From Sediminibacterium sp. (GTDB lineage Bacteria; Bacteroidota; Bacteroidia; Chitinophagales; Chitinophagaceae): a stretch of DNA of 5,867 nt. Of this stretch, positions 1 through 5,867 are shown piece after piece. The notes beneath the pieces were generated by a model, which did not search any database, was not told the origin of the DNA, and saw nothing but the letters and a program-made list of their open reading frames with translations. The DNA lies in NCBI GenBank assembly GCA_030158535.1, contig JAOASV010000273.1, positions 1 to 5,867 of the forward strand, in the 5' to 3' direction. Position 1 is the first letter of the stretch; each line of letters opens with the position of its first letter. The position numbers and the translations under genes are program-made.

Positions 1-912
1 ACCAATACCCATCATGCTTTTGATTTGCATGCCTGTTGAATTTTTATTTTCTCCAAATAGTCTTACATCATCATCGTAAATAAGATCCAGGTTGTAATTC
101 GCCGAAAAGTATTTATTGATTTTAAAGGAGAAAAAATTGGTCATAAACACGTCAATATTTTCTGGCTTATTTGAATAGTTCGAGAACAGGTCTAAACGGC
201 CTCTATAATTAATATTTCGGGCAATTACATTGTTGTGGTTGATGGTTGCAAACAAACCTACGTCTTGCATTATATTTTGCCCTTTTGGAACCCCGTACTT
301 ACCCTGTGCTGCTAATTTATTGTTGGCTACAATTGTCCAACGTGCTGTAAGTGGAGACAAGAAAATGGATAACTTATCAGAAGTTTTACTATCAAACCCT
401 GCCGATAAAAACACGTAGGCCGGTGACAAAAACGATGACGCAAAATTGGCAATGTTATTGGAGAATGTATACCCATCAAAGTATTGCGACCTAAAATTAA
501 AAAGCGCCGACATATACCACTTTCCTGTACTATCAATTTTATAACCGTATTTACTTAAGATATCAAAACGATCATCATTTTTTCGGCTTCCCAAACTGGT
601 AGTTTGCACATAACCCAGGTTCATATCAAAATTGTTATCCCAGTTTTGACGGCCTTTTTTGTAGTATAGAAAATAATTGAAATAGCTATTTACGGATAAT
701 GAAAAGTTATCGCCTCCTGCTGCCCAGTTACTTAATGACCCTTGAGACAAGTTTGCGTTAAATACACCGCCTCTTTTCCAACGCCAATTAGCCGTGTCGT
801 TATCTTTACGAATGGTACGCGCCGACTCATTTCTAATTTTATTTAGCATTTCTTGTCCAAAAGCCTGACTTCCAATAAAAAAAGTAACCAATAAGGTTAG
901 GCCATACTTCAT
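1..912 (-). CDS. DUF3078-type outer-membrane protein, 3' end cut by window edge
   Basis: Reading the minus strand from the ATG at 912 gives 304 codons with no stop before the window edge. Residues 1-19 form a signal peptide (short basic start, hydrophobic stretch LTLLVTFFIG, likely cleavage at AFG|QE), so the product is exported. The mature protein is rich in aromatic residues in alternating patterns, as in an outer-membrane beta-barrel. A segment around residues 43-80 (WRWKRGGVFN, then NLSQGSLSNWAAGGDN) is the signature I know from the Bacteroidota DUF3078 family, whose function is unknown. The final residues seen (MQIKSMMGIG) resemble the last strand of such proteins, so probably only a few residues are missing. 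The gene diverges from miaB. It could also be described simply as an uncharacterised barrel; the family call rests on recalled motifs, not a search. Confidence 0.85.
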   Translation of the reverse strand, partial: MKYGLTLLVTFFIGSQAFGQEMLNKIRNESARTIRKDNDTANWRWKRGGVFNANLSQGSLSNWAAGGDNFSLSVNSYFNYFLYYKKGRQNWDNNFDMNLGYVQTTSLGSRKNDDRFDILSKYGYKIDSTGKWYMSALFNFRSQYFDGYTFSNNIANFASSFLSPAYVFLSAGFDSKTSDKLSIFLSPLTARWTIVANNKLAAQGKYGVPKGQNIMQDVGLFATINHNNVIARNINYRGRLDLFSNYSNKPENIDVFMTNFFSFKINKYFSANYNLDLIYDDDVRLFGENKNSTGMQIKSMMGIG

Positions 913-934
913 GCAGTCAAAATTATAATTGTTA

Positions 935-942
935 CAAAACTA
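935..942 (-). promoter_or_regulatory. Putative -7 element for the DUF3078-type gene
   Basis: On the minus strand this reads TAGTTTTG, an exact match to the Bacteroidota -7 consensus TAnnTTTG, 22 nt before the ATG at 912. A second exact match, TAATTTTG at 918-925, lies only 5 nt before the ATG and would give an almost leaderless transcript. I found no TTG at the expected -33 distance for either, so the choice between them is open. Confidence 0.4.
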
Positions 943-1006
943 ATTGATTAACAGAATTTTTAGCGTTTTATAGCTGACAAACTGGCACAAATCGGTGATT
1001 TTATGT

Positions 1007-1014
1007 TAATTTTG
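1007..1014 (+). promoter_or_regulatory. Putative -7 element for the miaB operon
   Basis: TAATTTTG matches the Bacteroidota -7 consensus TAnnTTTG exactly and lies 21 nt before the miaB ATG, implying a short leader. No TTG is present about 19 nt upstream where a -33 element would be, so the assignment rests on the -7 match and its position in the divergent gap. Confidence 0.45.
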
Positions 1015-1035
1015 CCTTTAAATTAGATAGTAAGG

Positions 1036-2460
1036 ATGGAAACCCTCGCTTTAGCTGGAAAAGAACACGACGAACTTAGACAAGGAGAAGCTTTCAAACC
1101 CTTCTCAAACGATCCCAATACGTATAAAAAAAGCTTCTATATCGAAAGTTATGGCTGTGCCATGAACTTTGCAGACAGTGAAGTAATTGCCTCTATATTA
1201 AATAAAGAAGGATATGGTGCTACTAGAAATGTAGAAAACGCCGATCTGATTTTTTTAAACACTTGCTCTATCAGAGAAAAGGCGGAACAAACCGTTCGCA
1301 AGCGCCTCACCGAATTTAGAAAAATAAAGGAACAAAAGCCAGGTACTTTAATTGGCATGCTAGGTTGTATGGCGGAAAGGCTAAAATCCAAATTATTAGA
1401 GGAAGAGAAATTAGTGGATATGGTGGTAGGTCCAGACGCCTACAGAAGCCTTCCAGGACTTATTGAAGAAGCAGAAACTGGACAAAAAGCAGTAAATGTC
1501 CTTTTAAGTAGAGACGAAACATACGCAGATATCGCACCAGTAAGACTTGATAGCAATGGCATTAGCGCATTTGTGTCTATCATGCGTGGTTGTAATAATA
1601 TGTGTAGCTTTTGCGTGGTACCATTTACAAGAGGCAGAGAAAGAAGTAGAGACGCGCATTCGATTGTTGCAGAAGCCACCGATTTATTTAATAGAGGATT
1701 TAAAGAAGTGACTTTACTTGGTCAAAACGTAGATAGTTACCACTGGATCAATGAGCAAAACAATGAGGCCGTAACTTTTGCCATGTTACTAGAAAAAGTA
1801 GCTTTAATTGACCCAAGTTTACGCGTTCGTTTTAGTACTTCTCACCCTAAAGATATTACCGACGAAGTATTACATACCATTGTTAAATACCCTAACATTT
1901 GCAAATACATTCACTTACCGGTTCAAAGCGGAAGCACTAGACTTCTGCAACTCATGAACCGTACCTACACACGCGAATGGTATATTGCTAAAGTGAACCG
2001 CATATTTGAACTCATCCCCGACTGCGGTATCAGTTCCGATATTATCGCAGGTTTTTGTACCGAAACCGAAGAAGATCATCAAGATACATTAAGTATTATG
2101 GAGCATTGTAAATACGACATGAGCTATATGTATTTTTACAGTGAAAGGCCTGGAACCCTTGCTGCTAAAAGATATACCGATGACATTCCGGAGCCTGTTA
2201 AAAAAAGAAGGCTTCAAGAAATTGTAGATATGCAAGGCGTACTTTCTACTGCAAGCAACCAAAAAGACGTAGGCGCTGTATTTGAAGTATTAGTAGAAGG
2301 CAATAGCCGTAAAAATGAAAACGATTGGACAGGACGCACTTCACAAAATAAAGTGTTGGTGTTTCCTAAAACAGCAGGTATTGATTTAAAAGGCAAGTAT
2401 GCGCAGGTAAAAGTAACCAGCTATACCAGAACTACCCTACTTGGCGAACAAGTTGGATAG
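1036..2460 (+). CDS. miaB: tRNA-2-methylthio-N6-dimethylallyladenosine synthase MiaB
   Basis: This cytoplasmic radical-SAM methylthiotransferase adds a 2-methylthio group to N6-isopentenyladenosine at position 37 of tRNAs that read codons starting with U. The 474-residue product has the three-part family layout. The N-terminal UPF0004 domain (about residues 32-150) carries the three cluster-binding cysteines C41 (SYGCAMN), C77 (NTCSIRE) and C111 (LGCMAER). The radical-SAM domain has the CxxxCxxC motif at C186, C190 and C193 (RGCNNMCSFC). A C-terminal TRAM domain covers about residues 408-472. The motif set, with NTCSIREKAE and SFCVVPFTRGRE, favours MiaB over MtaB or RimO. The ATG at 1036 is the only sensible start, because the next in-frame ATG (residue 43) falls inside the first cysteine motif. 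AAGG lies directly against the ATG, too close to act as a normal Shine-Dalgarno. It is the first gene of the likely operon ending at secG. Confidence 0.97.
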   Translation: METLALAGKEHDELRQGEAFKPFSNDPNTYKKSFYIESYGCAMNFADSEVIASILNKEGYGATRNVENADLIFLNTCSIREKAEQTVRKRLTEFRKIKEQKPGTLIGMLGCMAERLKSKLLEEEKLVDMVVGPDAYRSLPGLIEEAETGQKAVNVLLSRDETYADIAPVRLDSNGISAFVSIMRGCNNMCSFCVVPFTRGRERSRDAHSIVAEATDLFNRGFKEVTLLGQNVDSYHWINEQNNEAVTFAMLLEKVALIDPSLRVRFSTSHPKDITDEVLHTIVKYPNICKYIHLPVQSGSTRLLQLMNRTYTREWYIAKVNRIFELIPDCGISSDIIAGFCTETEEDHQDTLSIMEHCKYDMSYMYFYSERPGTLAAKRYTDDIPEPVKKRRLQEIVDMQGVLSTASNQKDVGAVFEVLVEGNSRKNENDWTGRTSQNKVLVFPKTAGIDLKGKYAQVKVTSYTRTTLLGEQVG

Positions 2461-2490
2461 TATTATTTGAACGAATTAATAAGGTCAATT

Positions 2491-3741
2491 ATGGATCTTC
2501 AAAGTATAAAAAACAGATTTAACATCATTGGTAATGCACCCGCATTAAACCATGCGCTCAACACAGCCGCGCAAGTGGCGGCCACCGATTTAACGGTGCT
2601 TATAGTGGGTGAAAGTGGCGTGGGTAAAGAAGTTTTTTCTCAAATTATTCATGCGTTATCAGCGCGCAAACACAACCCTTTTATTGCGGTTAACTGTGGC
2701 GCTATTCCGGAAGGCACTATCGATTCTGAATTATTTGGTCACGAAAAAGGATCATTTACAGGTGCCGTTGATAGCCGTAAAGGTTATTTTGAAACCGTTA
2801 GTGGCGGTACTATTTTTTTAGATGAAATTGGTGAAATGCCTATTGGCACCCAAGCCCGCCTGCTCCGCGTTTTAGAAACCGGCGAGTTTATTAGAGTAGG
2901 TTCATCTAAAGTTCAAAAAACAGATGTTCGCGTTATTGCAGCTACCAATAGAGAACTTTTAGAGTTTACACAAAAAGGAAGATTTAGAGAAGACTTGTAT
3001 TACCGTTTAAGCACCGTGCCTATTCGCGTACCTTCATTAAGAGACCGTAAAGAAGACATCAGTTTACTATTCAGAAAATTTGTAGTTGACTTTGCAGAAC
3101 GTTATAAAACAACACCGGTTCAATTAGACGAAGAAGCCAAAGCAATACTTATCAATCATCCATGGCAAGGTAATGTGCGTGAACTCAAAAATATTGCTGA
3201 GCAAATTTCAGTATTAAGTAATACCAGCTTAATTAACGCTTCTACCCTTCAAGGATTTTTACCGGATCAAAGTAAATTTTCTAGAATGCCCGTACTGGCT
3301 GGACAAAACCAAGGTGGTGAATTTGCCAATGAACGCGAGATTTTATACAAGCTCTTTTTTGACATGAAAAAAGATGTAACGGAGCTTAAAAAAATGTTTG
3401 TAGAAATACTTCAAAACCCTTCATTAGCGGGCGCTGCAGCTAATTTTACCAGAGAATCTATTTTACAAGATTTTACGGGTCATGAAGTAGAGAACAATAC
3501 ACAGCATTTTATTGCGCAACCCAGTACTACAACAGCTGCGCAACCACTGCTACTACAAGACAATGACATGCACCAGCATGAAGAAATTGAAGAGTCTTTA
3601 AATATCATGGATAAAGAAAAAGAACTGATTTTAAAAGCACTCAAAAAACACAAAGGCAAAAGAAGAGACGCTTCTTTAGATTTAGGAATTAGTGAAAGAA
3701 CGCTGTACAGAAAATTAAAAGAGTACGACATTGAAGATTAA
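2491..3741 (+). CDS. Sigma-54-dependent transcriptional activator, no N-terminal sensor domain
   Basis: This is an AAA+ enhancer-binding protein that would use ATP hydrolysis to open promoters bound by sigma-54 RNA polymerase. Numbering from the ATG at 2491 (416 residues), it shows Walker A GESGVGKE (40-47), the sigma-54 contact loop as GSFTGA (87-92, usually GAFTGA), Walker B GGTIFLDE (105-112), sensor I around 148-154, the arginine-finger region FREDLYYRL (165-173) and sensor II GNVREL (227-232). A Fis-type helix-turn-helix fills about 377-413 (SLDLGISERTLYRKL). The AAA+ domain begins almost at the N-terminus, with no receiver, PAS or GAF domain. A linker of roughly 100 residues between AAA+ and HTH holds a charged helix (about 282-307) and a Thr/Ala/Gln-rich stretch. 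I chose ATG 2491, which has AAGG 6 nt upstream, over the in-frame TTG at 2467, which adds only eight residues. It sits 30 bp after miaB. Its targets cannot be read from this window. Confidence 0.93.
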   Translation: MDLQSIKNRFNIIGNAPALNHALNTAAQVAATDLTVLIVGESGVGKEVFSQIIHALSARKHNPFIAVNCGAIPEGTIDSELFGHEKGSFTGAVDSRKGYFETVSGGTIFLDEIGEMPIGTQARLLRVLETGEFIRVGSSKVQKTDVRVIAATNRELLEFTQKGRFREDLYYRLSTVPIRVPSLRDRKEDISLLFRKFVVDFAERYKTTPVQLDEEAKAILINHPWQGNVRELKNIAEQISVLSNTSLINASTLQGFLPDQSKFSRMPVLAGQNQGGEFANEREILYKLFFDMKKDVTELKKMFVEILQNPSLAGAAANFTRESILQDFTGHEVENNTQHFIAQPSTTTAAQPLLLQDNDMHQHEEIEESLNIMDKEKELILKALKKHKGKRRDASLDLGISERTLYRKLKEYDIED

Positions 3742-3749
3742 CTTTCAAT

Positions 3750-4274
3750 ATGAAAACACCAAGCATGAGCCACACCAAAAAATATTTTAACCTATTTATT
3801 GTAGCTACCATCCTACTTACGAGTTGTGGTATTTATAAATTTAACGACGCTAGTATTGACCCGGCCGTTAAAACCATTAAATTAGGTTTTATAGAAAATA
3901 GGGCCCGCTACGTAAACCCACAATTGAGCCCTAAACTCAATGACAAATGGCAGTTAAAAATTGCCAGCCAAACAAAACTTACTAGAACCACAAGCGATGA
4001 TGCCCATTATATTATTAGTGGTACCATTACCAATTATGACGCTTCGCAAACGGTGGGTGTTAGCAATCAACAAGCATCAACCAACCGTTTAACGGTAACC
4101 GTTCATATTGTTTTCAGAAATACCCTTACCAATAAAACCGAAGAGTTTGACGTGAGCAGAAGTTTTGATTTTGACGCCAATTTAACCCTCACACAAGCAG
4201 AAGCCCGACTATTAGATGAAATGGTAAGATCTTTAACGGATGACATGTTTAACCGTATTTTTTCAAACTGGTAA
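3750..4274 (+). CDS. lptE: LPS-assembly lipoprotein LptE
   Basis: LptE is the outer-membrane lipoprotein that plugs and supports the LptD barrel, which inserts lipopolysaccharide into the outer leaflet. The 174-residue product starts with a basic then hydrophobic signal sequence ending in a lipobox, LTSC, with lipidated C26. After it comes CGIYKFNDASI, the usual start of Bacteroidota LptE-type proteins. The body has the alternating beta pattern of the family (NRLTVTVHIVFRNT near 112-125) and a C-terminal helix ending MFNRIFSNW. An in-frame ATG at 3765 would shorten the signal peptide by five residues and is almost equally plausible. The gene lies 8 bp after the sigma-54 activator, so the two are very probably cotranscribed. 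The call rests on recalled family features: LptE proteins diverge strongly in sequence, so it is less certain than miaB or secG. Confidence 0.85.
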   Translation: MKTPSMSHTKKYFNLFIVATILLTSCGIYKFNDASIDPAVKTIKLGFIENRARYVNPQLSPKLNDKWQLKIASQTKLTRTTSDDAHYIISGTITNYDASQTVGVSNQQASTNRLTVTVHIVFRNTLTNKTEEFDVSRSFDFDANLTLTQAEARLLDEMVRSLTDDMFNRIFSNW

Positions 4275-4307
4275 TCTATTTGTACATTTAACCTCTAGTA
4301 TTATAAA

Positions 4308-5009
4308 ATGAGTCAATTCAGTAATTCAGTAGCGAAACACCTCACAGGCAAAGAAAACCTGTCTGCTACTTCTGTTGATGTACTAGAAAGCCTACATAAA
4401 CAATACCCATTTTTTGCCCCGGCCACCGTGCTGTTAGCTGCAAAAACCCACCATAAAGGCACAGAAACGAGTAAAGCGGCGCTTGCTGTTGGAAATACGG
4501 GCTGGTTTCAGCATATTTTAACCGCCCCGGTACCTTCAGCAATTAGCAATATTATTAGCAAACAGCTCGCCGATTTCAATAAACCGGTTACTCCAGACCA
4601 AATTTTGGAGATAGAATCGCCGGTTTTATACCATACCATCGATTATTTTGCCTCACAAGGCATCAAAATAGACCTGAATCAGGGTCATCAAGACGAATTG
4701 TCTACAAAGCTTAAGAAGTTCACAGATTGGCTAAAAGAGGTCAAACATCCAGCCCCAGAGACCCAAACAACAGCCGATTTAGAGGCAGATACCCCCTTTT
4801 CTAGCGAATCTGACATAGAAAAGGCCGTGGTAACCATTGCCGAAAAATCGAACGAATCTAGGGAGGTTGTTACCGAAACCATGGCAGAAGTACTTGGTAA
4901 ACAGGGTCGCCGAGAAAAGGCAATTCAGCTCTACCAAAAATTAAGTTTCATAAATCCTGAAAAATCCGTTTATTTTGCTGCCAAGATTCAACAATTAAAA
5001 GGATTATAA
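4308..5009 (+). CDS. Conserved hypothetical protein with C-terminal TPR-like unit
   Basis: I do not know a function for this 233-residue protein. It has no signal peptide or membrane segment and should be cytoplasmic. The N-terminal part (about 1-50) contains LHKQYPFFAPATVLLA, a helical motif I associate with a Bacteroidota-specific family encoded beside secG. The middle holds a FTDWLKEV motif (138-145) and a polar, probably flexible stretch (148-170). Residues about 189-222 (AEVLGKQGRREKAIQLYQKL, then SFINPEKS) look like a single tetratricopeptide unit, suggesting protein binding. The gene begins 33 bp after lptE and ends 1 bp before the secG start, so it is probably translationally linked to secG. 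A role in envelope assembly would be inferred from neighbours only. Confidence 0.8.
   Translation: MSQFSNSVAKHLTGKENLSATSVDVLESLHKQYPFFAPATVLLAAKTHHKGTETSKAALAVGNTGWFQHILTAPVPSAISNIISKQLADFNKPVTPDQILEIESPVLYHTIDYFASQGIKIDLNQGHQDELSTKLKKFTDWLKEVKHPAPETQTTADLEADTPFSSESDIEKAVVTIAEKSNESREVVTETMAEVLGKQGRREKAIQLYQKLSFINPEKSVYFAAKIQQLKGL
4997..5003 (+). promoter_or_regulatory. Shine-Dalgarno-like site for secG
   Basis: AAAAGGA lies 7 nt before the secG ATG and inside the last codons of the upstream TPR-like gene. Bacteroidota genes often lack such sites, so a well-placed one here, with a 1-bp gap between stop and start, suggests coupled translation of the two genes. Confidence 0.4.
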
Positions 5010-5010
5010 G

Positions 5011-5355
5011 ATGACTATTTTGTTTCTAGTGTTAATAGTAGCTGCTTGTGTAGCTTTAGGTTTTGTAGTATTAATCCAAAACCCAAAAGGTGGTGGATTA
5101 TCAGGTAATGTAGGTGGTATTAGCAACCAATTTATGGGTGTTAAACAAACCACTGATGTTTTAGAAAAAGGAACTTGGTTGTTTGCAGCCATTATTGCTA
5201 TTTTGGCTTTACTTTCCACCCTTTTCTTAAAAGGCGGAACAACAGCTGCTCCTGAAGATTCATTACTACAAAAAGTAAACACGTCAAGTGCAGCGCCTGC
5301 AGCTCCAGCACCGGCTCCTAATCCGGCAACAACTGCAGATACCACAAAAAAATAA
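5011..5355 (+). CDS. secG: Preprotein translocase subunit SecG
   Basis: SecG is the small inner-membrane subunit of the SecYEG channel and assists SecA-driven protein export. The 114-residue product has the family layout: transmembrane helix 1 (about 2-22), the cytoplasmic signature IQNPKGGGLSG (22-32), an amphipathic loop (GISNQFMGVKQTTDVLEKGT), and transmembrane helix 2 (about 54-74). After helix 2 comes a 40-residue tail rich in Ala, Pro and Thr that ends in TTKK. Such tails are variable in the family and probably disordered. The ATG follows the upstream stop by one base and has a Shine-Dalgarno-like site. It is the last gene of the likely operon and is followed by an intrinsic terminator. 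An antisense open frame covering the whole gene (5004-5360) is a by-product of codon use. Confidence 0.96.
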   Translation: MTILFLVLIVAACVALGFVVLIQNPKGGGLSGNVGGISNQFMGVKQTTDVLEKGTWLFAAIIAILALLSTLFLKGGTTAAPEDSLLQKVNTSSAAPAAPAPAPNPATTADTTKK

Positions 5356-5372
5356 ATCAAACTATTGATATT

Positions 5373-5407
5373 AAAAACCCTGTCTGTTTATGCAGTCAGG
5401 GTTTTTT
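5373..5407 (+). terminator. Intrinsic terminator after secG
   Basis: AAAAACCCTG (5373-5382) pairs perfectly with CAGGGTTTTT (5397-5406). Inside it, CTG (5384-5386) pairs with CAG (5393-5395) across a single T-T mismatch, leaving a 6-nt loop. A run of six T follows the GC core on the plus strand. It begins 17 bp after the secG stop and separates that operon from mltG. The A-run on the left arm means it could also act from the minus strand, but no minus-strand gene ends here. Confidence 0.9.
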
Positions 5408-5422
5408 GTTTAAATTGAAGTC

Positions 5423-5867
5423 ATGAAAAAAATTGGAACGACCATTATACTCTTTGTACTTCTTGGAGGTATTGTTACCACCTGGAGTATTTTTTCGTCG
5501 ATCACTAATTTTTCAGGTGCCCAAAAAAGCTTTACAGTAGACCAATCGATTGTAAAAAAGGGAGCTGTTATTAGCTACCTAAGCAAAGAAGGTCTCATCT
5601 CAAATAGTTTAGGACTACATATACTTTCAATAGTTCTTCCCAATTGGGATATAGTAAGACCTGGTAAATACCAATTAAAAAAAGGACAAACAGCTTGGCA
5701 AATTGCAAGGATGCTAAAAAATGGTAGAGTTGCAGAAGTTAAACTGGTAATAAATAAACTACGTACCAAAGAAGACTTTGCGCAGCTTATTGGCAATCAG
5801 TTTTCAACAGACTCCACTGCCGTGATGCAGTTTATTACAAACAATGATTCGTTGCAACCCTTTGGCG
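5423..5867 (+). CDS. mltG: Endolytic murein transglycosylase MltG (YceG-like), 5' part only
   Basis: MltG is an inner-membrane lytic transglycosylase that cuts nascent glycan strands and is thought to set their length. From the ATG at 5423, 148 codons are open up to the window edge. A basic start (MKK) and one transmembrane helix (about 5-27) anchor it with the enzyme domain outside the cytoplasm. The next part is the family's LysM-like region: VKKGAVISYLSKEGLISN (45-61), VRPGKYQLKKGQTAWQIARM (78-97), and then LKNGRVAEVKLVINKLRTKE (98-117). The catalytic glutamate and the rest of the domain lie beyond the window. The gene starts 15 bp after the secG terminator. I saw no exact TAnnTTTG element before it, so whether it has its own promoter or depends on readthrough is unclear. 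Confidence 0.92.
   Translation, partial: MKKIGTTIILFVLLGGIVTTWSIFSSITNFSGAQKSFTVDQSIVKKGAVISYLSKEGLISNSLGLHILSIVLPNWDIVRPGKYQLKKGQTAWQIARMLKNGRVAEVKLVINKLRTKEDFAQLIGNQFSTDSTAVMQFITNNDSLQPFG

Noticed and set aside
230..418. Plus-strand 62-residue open frame within the first 420 bases
   Set aside because: It lies opposite the DUF3078-type gene, whose long minus-strand frame with signal peptide and family motif explains this DNA.
983..997. TGGCAC before miaB as the -24 half of a sigma-54 promoter
   Set aside because: No GC dinucleotide is present at the required -12 spacing; the bases there are TG. A single half-site is not enough.
3480..3731. Minus-strand open frame inside the sigma-54 activator
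   Set aside because: Ser/Leu-rich shadow of the Lys/Glu-rich HTH and linker coding; no start signals or recognisable motif.
4275..4307. Internal promoter between lptE and the TPR-like gene
   Set aside because: The AT-rich 33-bp gap contains TTTG but no exact TAnnTTTG element.
5281..5352. Ala/Pro-rich end of secG as a frameshift or misassembly
   Set aside because: The frame stays open to a stop followed directly by a good terminator, and low-complexity SecG tails are normal.
5004..5360. 118-residue open frame antisense to all of secG
   Set aside because: It mirrors secG codon by codon, has an Ala/Gly/Val composition forced by the sense strand, and secG is an unmistakable real gene.

Overview
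The window looks like an ordinary chromosomal segment from a Bacteroidota species. A member of the Chitinophagaceae or Sphingobacteriales is most likely, but that finer placement is only an impression. Four things support the phylum call: an AT-rich sequence, TAnnTTTG-type -7 promoter elements in the only divergent intergenic gap, a DUF3078-type outer-membrane protein, and the gene order miaB / sigma-54 activator / lptE / small TPR-like protein / secG, which I recognise as a Bacteroidota arrangement.

Layout. Positions 1-912 (minus strand) hold a nearly complete gene for a secreted beta-rich DUF3078-type protein; its 3' end runs off the left edge. Positions 913-1035 are a short divergent promoter region. 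From 1036 to 5355 five plus-strand genes follow with small gaps (30, 8, 33 and 1 bp): miaB (tRNA methylthiotransferase), a sigma-54-dependent activator with no N-terminal sensor domain, lptE (LPS-assembly lipoprotein), a conserved hypothetical protein with a C-terminal TPR-like unit, and secG (translocon subunit). A strong intrinsic terminator at 5373-5407 closes this likely operon. A new plus-strand gene, mltG (endolytic murein transglycosylase), starts at 5423 and runs off the right edge before its catalytic glutamate.

How it fits together. Most products serve the cell envelope: LptE in LPS export to the outer membrane, SecG in protein export, MltG in peptidoglycan processing, and the DUF3078 protein probably in the outer membrane. 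MiaB modifies tRNA and the sigma-54 activator is a transcription factor. The operon therefore mixes housekeeping translation, regulation and envelope biogenesis.

I found no mobile element, CRISPR array, RNA gene, frameshift or clearly new system. The points most worth following up are the sensor-less sigma-54 activator placed just before lptE, its long linker, and the uncharacterised TPR-like protein between lptE and secG.
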